A stretch of DNA of 6,283 nucleotides, from positions 1 to 6,283 of the forward strand of contig JAAEEW010000120.1 of NCBI GenBank assembly GCA_013415595.1. Direction: 5' to 3'. Positions 1 through 5,728 of this stretch are shown one piece after another. This DNA comes from Methanosarcinales archaeon. GTDB lineage: Archaea > Halobacteriota > Methanosarcinia > Methanotrichales > Methanotrichaceae. Positions within the stretch are counted from its first letter, which is position 1, and every line of letters begins with the position of its first letter. The position numbers and the translations under genes are program-made. The notes under the pieces were generated by a model. It did no database searches. It saw nothing but the letters and a program-made list of their open reading frames with translations, and was not told where the DNA came from.

Positions 1-388
1 CCAGTACACCATGCTCTGCGCCCCCATAATGGCCCAGATGGCAGCGGTGGAGGCCCTGAGGAGGGGTGAAGAGGAGATGCTGCACATGAAGCACGAGTAC
101 AACCTCAGGCGCAAGCTCTTCGTCTCCGGGCTGAACCGGATCGGCCTGGCCTGCTTCGAGCCGGAGGGGGCTTTTTACGCCTTCCCCTCCATCCAGGGGA
201 CGGGCATGAGCTCTGAGGAGTTCGCCGAGGCCCTATTGCGGGAGGAGAAGGTGGCAGTGGTCCCGGGAAGCGTCTTTGGCCAGAGCGGCGAGGGATTCCT
301 GCGCTGCTCCTACGCCACGTCCCGGGAGGAGCTCATCGAGGCCCTGGACCGGATGGAGCGGTTCATAGACCGCTTCTGTCCGAGCTGA
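1..388 (+). CDS. Class I/II PLP-dependent aminotransferase, C-terminal part (5' truncated)
   Basis: About 128 codons are visible before the TGA; the reading frame is open to the window edge (first full codon at position 2, reading Q-Y-T-M). Only the small C-terminal domain is present, so the PLP-binding lysine lies outside. Family marks are PEGAFYAFP (visible residues 54-62), VAVVPGSVFG (84-93) and GFLRCSYATS. The Arg of GFLR (codon 302-304) matches the arginine that binds the substrate alpha-carboxylate in aspartate/alanine-type aminotransferases. Known for the family: transfer of an amino group between an amino acid and a 2-oxoacid in the cytoplasm. The exact substrate cannot be told from this fragment; aspartate-, alanine- or aromatic-type are all possible. 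The next gene starts 50 bases downstream on the same strand, so the two may be cotranscribed although the functions are not obviously linked. Confidence 0.9.
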   Translation, partial: QYTMLCAPIMAQMAAVEALRRGEEEMLHMKHEYNLRRKLFVSGLNRIGLACFEPEGAFYAFPSIQGTGMSSEEFAEALLREEKVAVVPGSVFGQSGEGFLRCSYATSREELIEALDRMERFIDRFCPS

Positions 389-438
389 AGGGTTGAAGGA
401 TTGAAGAAACGAATGCTTGGGCCGGCCCGGGGAGAGGC

Positions 439-1050
439 ATGATCAAAGTTCACCTGAAAACGGCGGTCACAGACGGGATTCTATGCAGGTTCTCCCGGTT
501 GGGGCTGCATCCCAACACCTGGTCTCTGCTCTCCCTGCCGGCAGCGGCAGGCGGCCTCATAGCCCTGTGGGCTCACAGCCTGCCCTGGGGCCTGGCCTGC
601 TTCGTGCTCTCCGGGGTCCTGGACATGGTGGACGGCGCCGTGGCCCGGGCCACCGGGAAGAGCTCCACCCTGGGAGCCTTTGCCGATGGGGTCCTGGACC
701 GGTACGTCGAGCTGTTTCTGGTGCTGGGGCTGATGCTCTACCTGCAGGAGGGCCAGTTCCTGTTTCTCAGCCTGCAGGTGTGGATGGTCCTGCTGATCTT
801 CGGCTCCCTGATGACCAGCTTTGTGCGGGCCTATGCCGACCACCGGGGACTGGTGAAGGACCCGGGAATGCTCACCCGCATGGGCGGGCTGCTGGAGCGG
901 CCGGAGAGGCTGATGCTGCTGTACGCAGGCATGGTCCTGGGGATGTGGAGCAGCCAGTGGCTGCTGTGGACCGTGGCCCTGGTGGCGGTTCTGGCCAACG
1001 CCACCGCTCTTCAAAGAATCGTCTTTGCCGTCCGAAACGGCGGCAGATGA
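439..1050 (+). CDS. CDP-alcohol phosphatidyltransferase; probable archaetidylinositol phosphate synthase
   Basis: This 203-residue integral membrane protein carries the complete CDP-alcohol phosphotransferase signature D-x2-D-G-x2-A-R-x8-G-x3-D-x3-D, at D62, D65, G66, A69, R70, G79, D83 and D87. The four aspartates bind the metals and CDP-lipid. About six hydrophobic segments can be seen (roughly 24-42, 48-61, 89-104, 112-130, 156-172, 174-192), as is usual for the family. Enzymes of this class join a CDP-activated diether lipid to an alcohol headgroup and release CMP. The length and the later block VRAYADHRG...ERPERL resemble archaeal archaetidylinositol phosphate synthases, but archaetidylglycerol phosphate or archaetidylserine synthase cannot be excluded. 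The ATG at 439 is preceded by a purine-rich GGGGAGAGG a few bases upstream. A longer overlapping frame on the same strand (417-1370) is a shadow of this gene. Confidence 0.88.
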   Translation: MIKVHLKTAVTDGILCRFSRLGLHPNTWSLLSLPAAAGGLIALWAHSLPWGLACFVLSGVLDMVDGAVARATGKSSTLGAFADGVLDRYVELFLVLGLMLYLQEGQFLFLSLQVWMVLLIFGSLMTSFVRAYADHRGLVKDPGMLTRMGGLLERPERLMLLYAGMVLGMWSSQWLLWTVALVAVLANATALQRIVFAVRNGGR

Positions 1051-1390
1051 GGCCGGATCTTAAATTCCCGCACCAAAATCCAAAAAAAAACACAGCGAGA
1101 GACGCGGAGCCTCGAGACGCTGGCTGCAGGCGAAGCCCGCCCCCTTGGGCTGCAGGTTTGGCGCTGCCGTCAAGGAGCGGCCATCGATGCCGCCATTGGC
1201 AGCCTCTCCATTCACAGCTGCAACCCCGATGCCCCATTATGGGCCCAAAATCCAGGAGGATGGCCGCTTTTCATTTCAGGATGATCCCCCCAGGCCTGTC
1301 TGCTGGCCATCGTCTGCTTTTTGCAGTTGCAGTTTTTTTTTGCAGAGGTAAATCCTTCATTAAGAAATAAAAGACGCCAATAAAAGTAAT
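1051..1390. other. Intergenic region with no convincing gene; short repeats and a T run
   Basis: No frame here has a ribosome binding site, family similarity or plausible composition. There is an A9 run at 1082-1090, the 7-base direct repeat GAGACGC at 1099-1105 and 1114-1120, and the 9-base direct repeat GGCTGCAGG at 1122-1130 and 1148-1156. The 3' end holds a TTTTTGCAGTTGCAG stretch and a run of nine Ts at 1333-1341. The T run could end transcription coming from the phosphatidyltransferase gene, since archaeal RNA polymerase terminates at T tracts, but it lies about 280 bases after the stop codon. Confidence 0.5.
1362..1373 (+). promoter_or_regulatory. Possible TATA/BRE element ahead of the structured region
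   Basis: The AT-rich AAGAAATAAAAG is centred about 25 bases before 1391, where the series of inverted repeats begins. That is the usual distance from an archaeal TATA box to the start site. The match to the TTTATATA-type box is weak, and its placement is the main argument. Confidence 0.25.
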
Positions 1391-1646
1391 CCGTGAGAGG
1401 CGGACATCTTTGTGGAGGAGAACCTCTCACCGGAGGGAATTATATGGCTATTGCCTGGAACCAGAGTGTTCCAAGTGCAATTGTCTATAGGCAATTATAC
1501 TTTACTTAAAGCTTTTGGTGTGCCGGCGCCGGCGGGCAAAGAGAAGCTACTGATTATAATGGCGGGCGTGCCAGGTGAAAGGATTTTAAAAGAGATGAGA
1601 TATAAAATAGGAAGATTTGACCTCCAGGGAGTGCCTGGAGGTTTTT
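1391..1646 (+). ncRNA. Candidate structured non-coding RNA
   Basis: Several inverted repeats follow each other. (1) GTGAGAGG 1393-1400 pairs with CCTCTCAC 1423-1430, and CC 1391-1392 pairs with GG 1432-1433 after one bulged C. (2) ATTGCCT 1450-1456 pairs with AGGCAAT 1489-1495 and encloses GGAAC/GTTCC at 1457-1461 and 1468-1472. (3) AGCTTTTG 1510-1517 pairs with CAAA 1537-1540 and AGCT 1545-1548 around a GAGA bulge, enclosing the palindrome GCCGGCGCCGGC at 1522-1533. (4) A 9-bp hairpin plus five Ts closes the region. The stretch is more AT-rich than its neighbours. A 78-codon frame (1412-1648) crosses it but reads through the final hairpin, has no known domain, and ends only in the T tract, so I judge it non-coding. 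No SRP RNA, RNase P RNA or tRNA signature was recognised. Some of these repeats could arise by chance. Confidence 0.3.
1620..1646 (+). terminator. Hairpin plus T5, intrinsic-terminator-like, between converging units
   Basis: ACCTCCAGG (1620-1628) pairs perfectly with CCTGGAGGT (1634-1642) around the loop GAGTG, and is followed on the + strand by TTTTT. It lies just before the stop codon of the converging secreted-protein gene (stop at 1651-1653). It may therefore act in both directions, although the T tract favours + strand transcription. In archaea the T tract alone can be enough; the hairpin makes this an unusually bacterial-looking example. Confidence 0.6.
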
Positions 1647-1650
1647 AAAT

Positions 1651-2547
1651 TTAAGCGTCTGCAGTCTCGTTCACCGGGGGAACTTCCACAGGAGGTTCCT
1701 CGACGACTTCCTCGACCATCTGGGTCAGGGCGAAGTCCACGGCGGTGACGTTGTCGGCCACAGTGATGCTGACGCCGGCGGGAACATTCCAGCCCGGAAC
1801 GGCAGCCACGCTGACCATGTAGTCGCCAGCTAAGATGCCCTCGAAGACGTAGGATCCATCCTCGGCAGTGACGGCCTCCATGAGCTCAGCGCCGGCCAGA
1901 TTGACGGTGATGTTGGCCAGGCCCATCTCGTCTGCGTCCTTGGTGGCGTTGGCGTTGAGATCCTCATAGACCATTCCGGAGACGGCGTAGGTCATGGGGG
2001 CAGCCTCGACCACGGGGGCCTCAACGGTCTCGGTCACATTGACCTCGGCCTCGGCAGTCTCGTCGACGACAGGCTCCTCGGTGGTGACCTCTGCGGTCTC
2101 GGCCTCGACGGTCTCAGTTACCTCGGCGGACTCAGTGGTCTCCAGGCCCTCAGGGGTGACAGTCCCGGTCTGGTTGGTCACGTTGGTATCGTTGACCGGA
2201 GCGGCGGGCAGCTCCTCCTCGATCAATGGTGCTACTGGTGCAACTGCGCCAACAAGCTCCTTTCCGGACTTTATGGAGTACTGGTAAGGCTTGCCGGTGG
2301 TCAAAGAGTACTGGTAGGGCTTGCCTGTGCTTATGGAGTAAGACGGAGCCTTCTCGCTGACAAATGCACCGGGGTTAAGGGTGTGAGCTGCCTGTCCGGC
2401 GACGACCGTAAAGGCGGGCTTGGCTTCCGCACCTATCGAAAATGGATACGGACTCTTCTCGGACTTAATCGTGAAACCCATGGCTGGAGACAGCACCAAG
2501 GCTGCTACCAGAAGGGCTGCAGAAATAGCCATAATGGCTTTCTTCAT
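1651..2547 (-). CDS. Secreted repeat protein with SdrD/Cna-B-like beta-sandwich domain
   Basis: The start is placed at the ATG at 2547 (298 residues) because AAGGAGGAGGAT lies just upstream; an in-frame ATG at 2580 would place a polar stretch before the signal peptide. Residues 1-24 form a signal peptide (two Lys, a hydrophobic core, then SPAMG). Residues 25-98 are aromatic repeats of about ten residues. Residues ~108-187 are a Glu/Thr/Val-rich linker, and ~188-272 match an SdrD_B/Cna-B-type domain: YEDLNANATKDADEMG resembles its calcium-binding loop, followed by DGSYVFEGILAGDY. The tail is Pro/Glu-rich. Eight N-glycosylation sequons are present (N119, 122, 125, 170, 200, 212, 266, 293). No C-terminal membrane anchor or PGF-CTERM motif is visible, so the protein is probably released or held non-covalently in the envelope. 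A cell-surface or sheath role is inferred; no enzymatic residues are seen. Confidence 0.85.
   Translation of the reverse strand: MKKAIMAISAALLVAALVLSPAMGFTIKSEKSPYPFSIGAEAKPAFTVVAGQAAHTLNPGAFVSEKAPSYSISTGKPYQYSLTTGKPYQYSIKSGKELVGAVAPVAPLIEEELPAAPVNDTNVTNQTGTVTPEGLETTESAEVTETVEAETAEVTTEEPVVDETAEAEVNVTETVEAPVVEAAPMTYAVSGMVYEDLNANATKDADEMGLANITVNLAGAELMEAVTAEDGSYVFEGILAGDYMVSVAAVPGWNVPAGVSITVADNVTAVDFALTQMVEEVVEEPPVEVPPVNETADA
2251..2340 (-). repeat. Three 30-bp coding repeats (decapeptide YS[IL]xxGKPYQ)
   Basis: Three in-frame 30-base units (2311-2340, 2281-2310, 2251-2280) encode YSISTGKPYQ, YSLTTGKPYQ and YSIKSGKELV at residues 70-99 of the secreted protein. The first two differ at only a few bases, so the expansion is recent or kept uniform. 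Looser copies precede them: FTIKSEKSPYP, FSIGAEAKPA and FTVVAGQAAH at residues 25-55. The pattern of aromatic, Ser/Thr, then an aliphatic residue at each start suggests stacked short beta strands. Confidence 0.8.
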
Positions 2548-2552
2548 CTGAT

Positions 2553-2560
2553 CCTCCTCC
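2553..2560 (-). promoter_or_regulatory. Strong Shine-Dalgarno sequence of the secreted-protein gene
   Basis: On the minus strand this reads GGAGGAGG, a few bases before the ATG at 2547. It decides the start codon in favour of 2547 over the upstream in-frame ATG at 2580. It is the clearest ribosome binding site in the window and suggests high expression. Confidence 0.8.
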
Positions 2561-2648
2561 TTATTTCTCTGGGAACACATCCACTTATTGTAACGGCTCT
2601 GACATTCTCCTTTATGAGAAGAACTGCGGTCCTACTCTAGTTATTCTT

Positions 2649-2666
2649 CATATATATAGACTTTCA
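2649..2666 (-). promoter_or_regulatory. Archaeal BRE/TATA promoter of the secreted-protein gene
   Basis: The minus strand reads GAAAG (BRE-like) then TCTATATATATGA. A start site about 25 bases on would fall near 2625-2632, leaving a leader of about 80 bases before the ATG at 2547. The leader holds a second SD-like AAAGGAG and a six-codon open frame (2605 to 2585, MSEPLQ). Confidence 0.6.
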
Positions 2667-2675
2667 CATAGCGTA

Positions 2676-2692
2676 AGTGGCCCGCAGCCACT
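2676..2692 (-). terminator. Small hairpin behind the radical SAM gene, possible terminator
   Basis: AGTGGC (2676-2681) and GCCACT (2687-2692) form a 6-bp stem with a 5-base loop, about 30 bases past the radical SAM stop codon. There is no T tract after it on the minus strand, and it lies right next to the promoter of the following gene, so it could equally be a regulatory site. Confidence 0.25.
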
Positions 2693-2723
2693 CTTATTCT
2701 TTCAAACGAGAGCCTCCCTCCGC

Positions 2724-3584
2724 TCACCTCTTCAGCCGGACCAGATGGGTGCCGTCGCAGGAGGGGGCGTCCGTCAGGATGCCTTCCCGGCAGGTGGAAA
2801 AGGTCAGGTCACTGCCAAGGGCGGCCGCCCTGGCCCGTGAAAGAAGCCGGACTCTCTCACCCTGTGGAAGATAGCGACTTCCTCCAATCATCTCCCCCCT
2901 CACGAAATAAAGAGGCCGCATCTCCTCAGTCTCCCCGGGGAAAGCCCGGGAGAGCCTCTTCCAGTTGTCCGGGCGGGCCTTGTAGGTGGAGCTGACGACA
3001 TGTCTGGCCCCGGCCCGGGCGGCTGCCTGCACCAGAGACTCGATCTCACCCTCGTTCACCAGGGGAATTATGGGGTCCACCCGGACCGAGGTGGGCACTC
3101 CGGCCCGGCTGAGCCCCTGGAGCGCCTCCAGCCTCCGGCCTGGCTGGGGGGCTCCCGGCTCCAGGATTGCAGAGAGGGAGTCCTCCAGGGTGGTCAGGGT
3201 CAGGCTCACCGTGGCCCTCATCTCCCTCAGCAGGTCCTGGTCTCTGTGCACCAGGTCCGACTTGGTGACCACCTGCACCGGGATCCCCCGGGACCCCAGG
3301 ATGCGAAGGCACTCCCTGGTCAGGCCCAGATCCTTCTCCAGGGGAGGGTAGGGGTCAGAGCTGTTAGACAGGGCCACCAGGTGGTCGTCCTTCAGCCGGT
3401 GCACCTCCCGCCCCAGCCTCTTTAGCAGGTCCACCTTGGGCCGGCACTCTTTGAACCGGGGGATGTAGGAGGCAGCATAGCAGTAGAGGCAGCCGTGGGA
3501 GCAGCCGGTGTAGGGATTCAGGCTCAGCTTGGGCGGACAGGTGCACAACCGGCCCTTCCAGGGATCGAAGGGCTTCAGGAGCAT
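2724..3584 (-). CDS. Radical SAM protein, spore photolyase-like (SPL) family
   Basis: A 286-residue protein. The [4Fe-4S] ligands are C28, C32 and C35 in NPYTGCSHGCLYCYA (CxxxCxxC with the usual Tyr before the third Cys). Other family marks are LSNSSDPYPPLEKDLGLTRECL (split here as residues 72-83 and 84-93), VTKSD (106-110) and RVDPIIP (168-174). Proteins of this group (COG1533 type) cleave S-adenosylmethionine to a 5'-deoxyadenosyl radical; the name comes from spore photoproduct lyase, but for most members, including this one, the substrate is unknown. Two further cysteines near the end (C265, C276, the latter in APSCDGTH) could bind a second cofactor or act in catalysis. The ATG lies inside the end of the ligase-like gene, overlapping it by 10 bases, with only a distant GGGGG as ribosome binding site, so translational coupling is likely. 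It is the last gene of the operon. Confidence 0.88.
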   Translation of the reverse strand: MLLKPFDPWKGRLCTCPPKLSLNPYTGCSHGCLYCYAASYIPRFKECRPKVDLLKRLGREVHRLKDDHLVALSNSSDPYPPLEKDLGLTRECLRILGSRGIPVQVVTKSDLVHRDQDLLREMRATVSLTLTTLEDSLSAILEPGAPQPGRRLEALQGLSRAGVPTSVRVDPIIPLVNEGEIESLVQAAARAGARHVVSSTYKARPDNWKRLSRAFPGETEEMRPLYFVRGEMIGGSRYLPQGERVRLLSRARAAALGSDLTFSTCREGILTDAPSCDGTHLVRLKR

Positions 3585-5200
3585 GGCGGTTCAGCGTCCC
3601 CCAGGATCTTCTCCAGGGCGTCAACCTCCGCCGCCGATCCCTCTAAAATGATTTGCACCACCCTGGGCCGGATCAGGGAGGCTTTGCCCTCCCTCCGCAG
3701 CCCGTCCAGGTGGATCTCCATAACCGGAAACTTCCCGTCAGGGCCTGGAGGGGGCAGGAATGCTCTCTGGCCCTTCTCCGTGGCGGCCAGCTTCAGGATC
3801 CGGTCGTCCAGGAGGGCCTTTTGATCGTTCTGCTCGACGCTAACCCAGCCCACGGGAACCAGATGGTCCCCCTCCCGCAGGGCTACCCGGTAGCTGACGA
3901 AATCCTCTCTTCGAGCGCCCGATCCCCGCCGGGCCTCGATCACCGCCGCCCGCACCTCCAGCCTCTGGCCCCGCAAGATGATATCCCTCCGGCTCATCCT
4001 CCCCGGAAGGTAGGGAGAGCGGAGACTCCGCACCACGATCTGAAAGCCTCGCCTCTGCAGCGGCTGCTGCCCGGGCAGCTCCACCTGCCGGACAATGGCC
4101 ACCTGGGGGTCGTCATCGGAGGGCAGGCCCTCAGGAGAGGCCACCGCCGGGAAAAGCCCCCCCAGCAGGGCCCGTCGGTCCTGGTAGTCCCGGTTTGTCA
4201 GGTCCAATCCGTCCTGGAATAGCAGATCGCCAATCGCCAGCCGGGGCTGGACGCTGGAGCGCCGGGATAGGTGCTTGCGGTTGATGTAGCGAACCATCTC
4301 CGACGGAGAGAGAAGCCTCTTGCCCTTGAAGCCGATCAGCTCTCCGTCCATGATCAGCTCGTGATCCAGCCCCAGGAGGGCCCCGGAGAGGGGGGCCAGG
4401 GCGGGGGTGATGTCCCGCAGCCGGGAGGTGAAGACCCAGAAGCGACCCTGGCTCACGTGCACCTGGGCCCTCAGGCCCCGGCAACGGACCAGGCAGGCCG
4501 CAGACTCCGTCTCCACCGGGCCGTCTCCCAGAGGAAAGAGCATGGGCTTGACCGGCCGGCCGGGGACGATCTTCACCTCATCCAGGGCTCCCTGACTGGC
4601 GGCCTGGGCCACCATCCCCATCTCCGGCATCCTGCTGTAGGCATCCCAGATCCGGTCCGGCGTGGCCGAGAAGGCCCCGGCCAGGGCTTCGGCCATCAGA
4701 CGGGGGCCCAGCCCGGCCTGCATGCTCCGCAGAGCGGTTCTGACGATGTAGCGTCCCTCCAGGGGGGCGGCCTCCAGGAGAAGGCCTCTCAAGATGGCCT
4801 CCTTGCGATAGCGGGAGTGCTCGCCGCTCTGCAAGGAGAGCTTATGCAATCCCTGGTAGACGTCCAGGGCCTCCAGGGGCTCTCTGGCCAGTGGGTTTTG
4901 CTGCTTCTGCTTCAGGCAGGCCTCGGCCAGCAGTCCCAGGTCCGGAAACTCCCGGGAAAGATGGTGGACCGGGGGGCCGCAGATGGACTCCAGGACCTTG
5001 AGGATGGAGATGGGGCCCACGCCCATCTCCCGCAGCTCCCAGGAGGGCCAGAGCTCCCCCACGAGAAGCCTGACCAGGGGGCAGACCAGATGGGGAGGGA
5101 GATCTTTCAGAAAAGAGGAGACCAGCCCGGCTGAGGCCTGCCTGCTCTTCTCCCGGGATACCGTCTCCAGGAGGCGGGCCAGGTTCAGGTAAGGCTGCAT
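3575..5200 (-). CDS. ATP-dependent DNA ligase homologue lacking the catalytic lysine (probable pseudo-ligase)
   Basis: A 541-residue protein with the order and length of archaeal LigI-type ligases. An N-terminal DNA-binding region (about 1-200) includes EGRYIVRTALRSMQAGLG, and GRPVKPML (214-221) leads into the nucleotidyltransferase domain. Motif I, normally EYKYDGERVQIH, reads LVRCRGLRAQVH (237-248): the AMP-accepting Lys is R239 and the Asp is R241. Motif III (TSRLRDIT, 258-265), MDGE (284-287) and DLLFQDG (325-331) are kept. Motif IV, normally EGVMVK, reads FQIVVR (386-391), followed by the family-typical SPY (395-397). Motif V, normally WIKLK, reads DIILR (406-410). A C-terminal OB-like part follows. 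The lost lysines argue against ATP-dependent adenylation; DNA binding may remain. The ATG at 5200 is chosen because it overlaps the upstream stop as TGATG; a TTG at 5209 would add three residues. The frame is intact, so it is not a decaying pseudogene. Confidence 0.87.
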   Translation of the reverse strand: MQPYLNLARLLETVSREKSRQASAGLVSSFLKDLPPHLVCPLVRLLVGELWPSWELREMGVGPISILKVLESICGPPVHHLSREFPDLGLLAEACLKQKQQNPLAREPLEALDVYQGLHKLSLQSGEHSRYRKEAILRGLLLEAAPLEGRYIVRTALRSMQAGLGPRLMAEALAGAFSATPDRIWDAYSRMPEMGMVAQAASQGALDEVKIVPGRPVKPMLFPLGDGPVETESAACLVRCRGLRAQVHVSQGRFWVFTSRLRDITPALAPLSGALLGLDHELIMDGELIGFKGKRLLSPSEMVRYINRKHLSRRSSVQPRLAIGDLLFQDGLDLTNRDYQDRRALLGGLFPAVASPEGLPSDDDPQVAIVRQVELPGQQPLQRRGFQIVVRSLRSPYLPGRMSRRDIILRGQRLEVRAAVIEARRGSGARREDFVSYRVALREGDHLVPVGWVSVEQNDQKALLDDRILKLAATEKGQRAFLPPPGPDGKFPVMEIHLDGLRREGKASLIRPRVVQIILEGSAAEVDALEKILGDAEPPCS

Positions 5201-5499
5201 CAGGGACAAAACTGGATATTCTTCAGGGAGGACGACGATCTCACCAACTCGTCGATCATGGAGTCCAGCTCATTTAAGAAGGCCGCCGTCTTTTCAGTGG
5301 TCACTGCCCCCGGAGCCGAGGCGGCGATCAGTCCTTCCTGCTCCAGGACCCGCAAAGAGTAACGGACCTTGTGGCTGGGTATCTTGGTCTCCTCCGCCAG
5401 CTTGAGAATGCCGATGGGCTCGTTCTCCACCACAGCCTTCAGGATCTTCAGGTGCCTGCCCAGCATCTCCAGCTCCCCCGCCACCTTCTCGCTCAACAT
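5200..5499 (-). CDS. Small winged helix-turn-helix transcriptional regulator
   Basis: A 99-residue protein. An N-terminal helix (~1-24) leads to a helix-turn-helix: ILKLAEETK (31-39), turn IPSHK, recognition helix VRYSLRVLEQEGLI (45-58). A wing follows (59-68, AASAPGAVTTE), then a C-terminal helix (69-88) that may serve dimerisation. This is the common archaeal wHTH arrangement; no ligand-binding domain is present, so any signal must act through the DNA-binding domain or a partner. It is the first gene of the operon, and its TGA overlaps the ATG of the ligase homologue (TGATG). Autoregulation of the operon is the simplest inference. No clear Shine-Dalgarno sequence precedes the ATG, and a TATA-like box about 24 bases upstream suggests a leaderless or nearly leaderless mRNA. 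Confidence 0.82.
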   Translation of the reverse strand: MLSEKVAGELEMLGRHLKILKAVVENEPIGILKLAEETKIPSHKVRYSLRVLEQEGLIAASAPGAVTTEKTAAFLNELDSMIDELVRSSSSLKNIQFCP

Positions 5500-5513
5500 G
5501 TGATCACGTCCGG

Positions 5514-5572
5514 TCGATTGATATAAGAATATTAATTTAAGCGCACCGATGCCTTATAACTCCATCGATTGA
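5514..5572. repeat. Direct repeat TCGATTGA, possible operator of the wHTH regulator
   Basis: TCGATTGA occurs at 5514-5521 and 5565-5572, and extends to 10 of 11 bases (TCGATTGAtAT and TCGATTGAcAT). The first copy touches the edge of the TATA-like box, where a bound repressor would block transcription. With only two 8-base copies, chance cannot be ruled out. Confidence 0.3.
5519..5541 (-). promoter_or_regulatory. Promoter of the wHTH / ligase-like / radical SAM operon
   Basis: The minus strand is AT-rich here in an otherwise GC-rich region: TTAAATTAATATTCTTATAT. The box CTTATATC is centred about 24 bases before the ATG at 5499, which would give a leaderless transcript. The alternative TTAAATTAATA would give a leader of about 10 bases. 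Confidence 0.5.
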
Positions 5573-5728
5573 CATGGCACGTGTTACCATGACTCGGCCA
5601 GCCCCGGGAGGCGGCCACGGGCAGCCCTGCCGATCAAAATGAGGAGAATAGCGCTGCCCGGGGATCTGGGGCGGTCCATCAATACCCTGGTTCCACGTTT
5701 CGCTGTTCTATCCCCCCGGCCATAGCTC

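Noticed and set aside
417..1370. Long + strand frame of 317 codons overlapping the phosphatidyltransferase gene
   Set aside because: Its product is rich in Gly, Pro, Arg and His with no hydrophobic or catalytic pattern, as expected from the wrong frame of a GC-rich gene. The overlapping frame at 439-1050 has a complete enzyme signature.
1212..1430. Minus-strand frame of 72 codons in the intergenic region
   Set aside because: No ribosome binding site or recognisable domain. It reads through the T run and into the first stem of the structured region.
1601..1609. TATAAAATA as a + strand promoter
   Set aside because: A start site 25 bases on would fall inside the terminator-like hairpin, with no gene beyond it on that strand.
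1994..2287. + strand frame rich in Ser, Thr and Val
   Set aside because: It is the complement of the acidic Glu/Thr/Val linker of the secreted protein; its low complexity is a by-product of that coding repeat.
3653..4222. + strand frame of 189 codons opposite the ligase homologue
   Set aside because: Low-complexity antisense composition with no family similarity; explained by GC-rich codon bias of the real gene.
4271..5134. Long + strand frame of 287 codons opposite the ligase homologue
   Set aside because: It is an antisense shadow: Gln/Gly/His-rich composition, no start signals, and the opposite strand has clear ligase homology.
3575..5200. The ligase homologue as an ordinary replicative DNA ligase
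   Set aside because: The overall fold and length fit, but the catalytic lysine of motif I and the lysines of motifs IV and V are absent, so naming it an active ligase would mislead.
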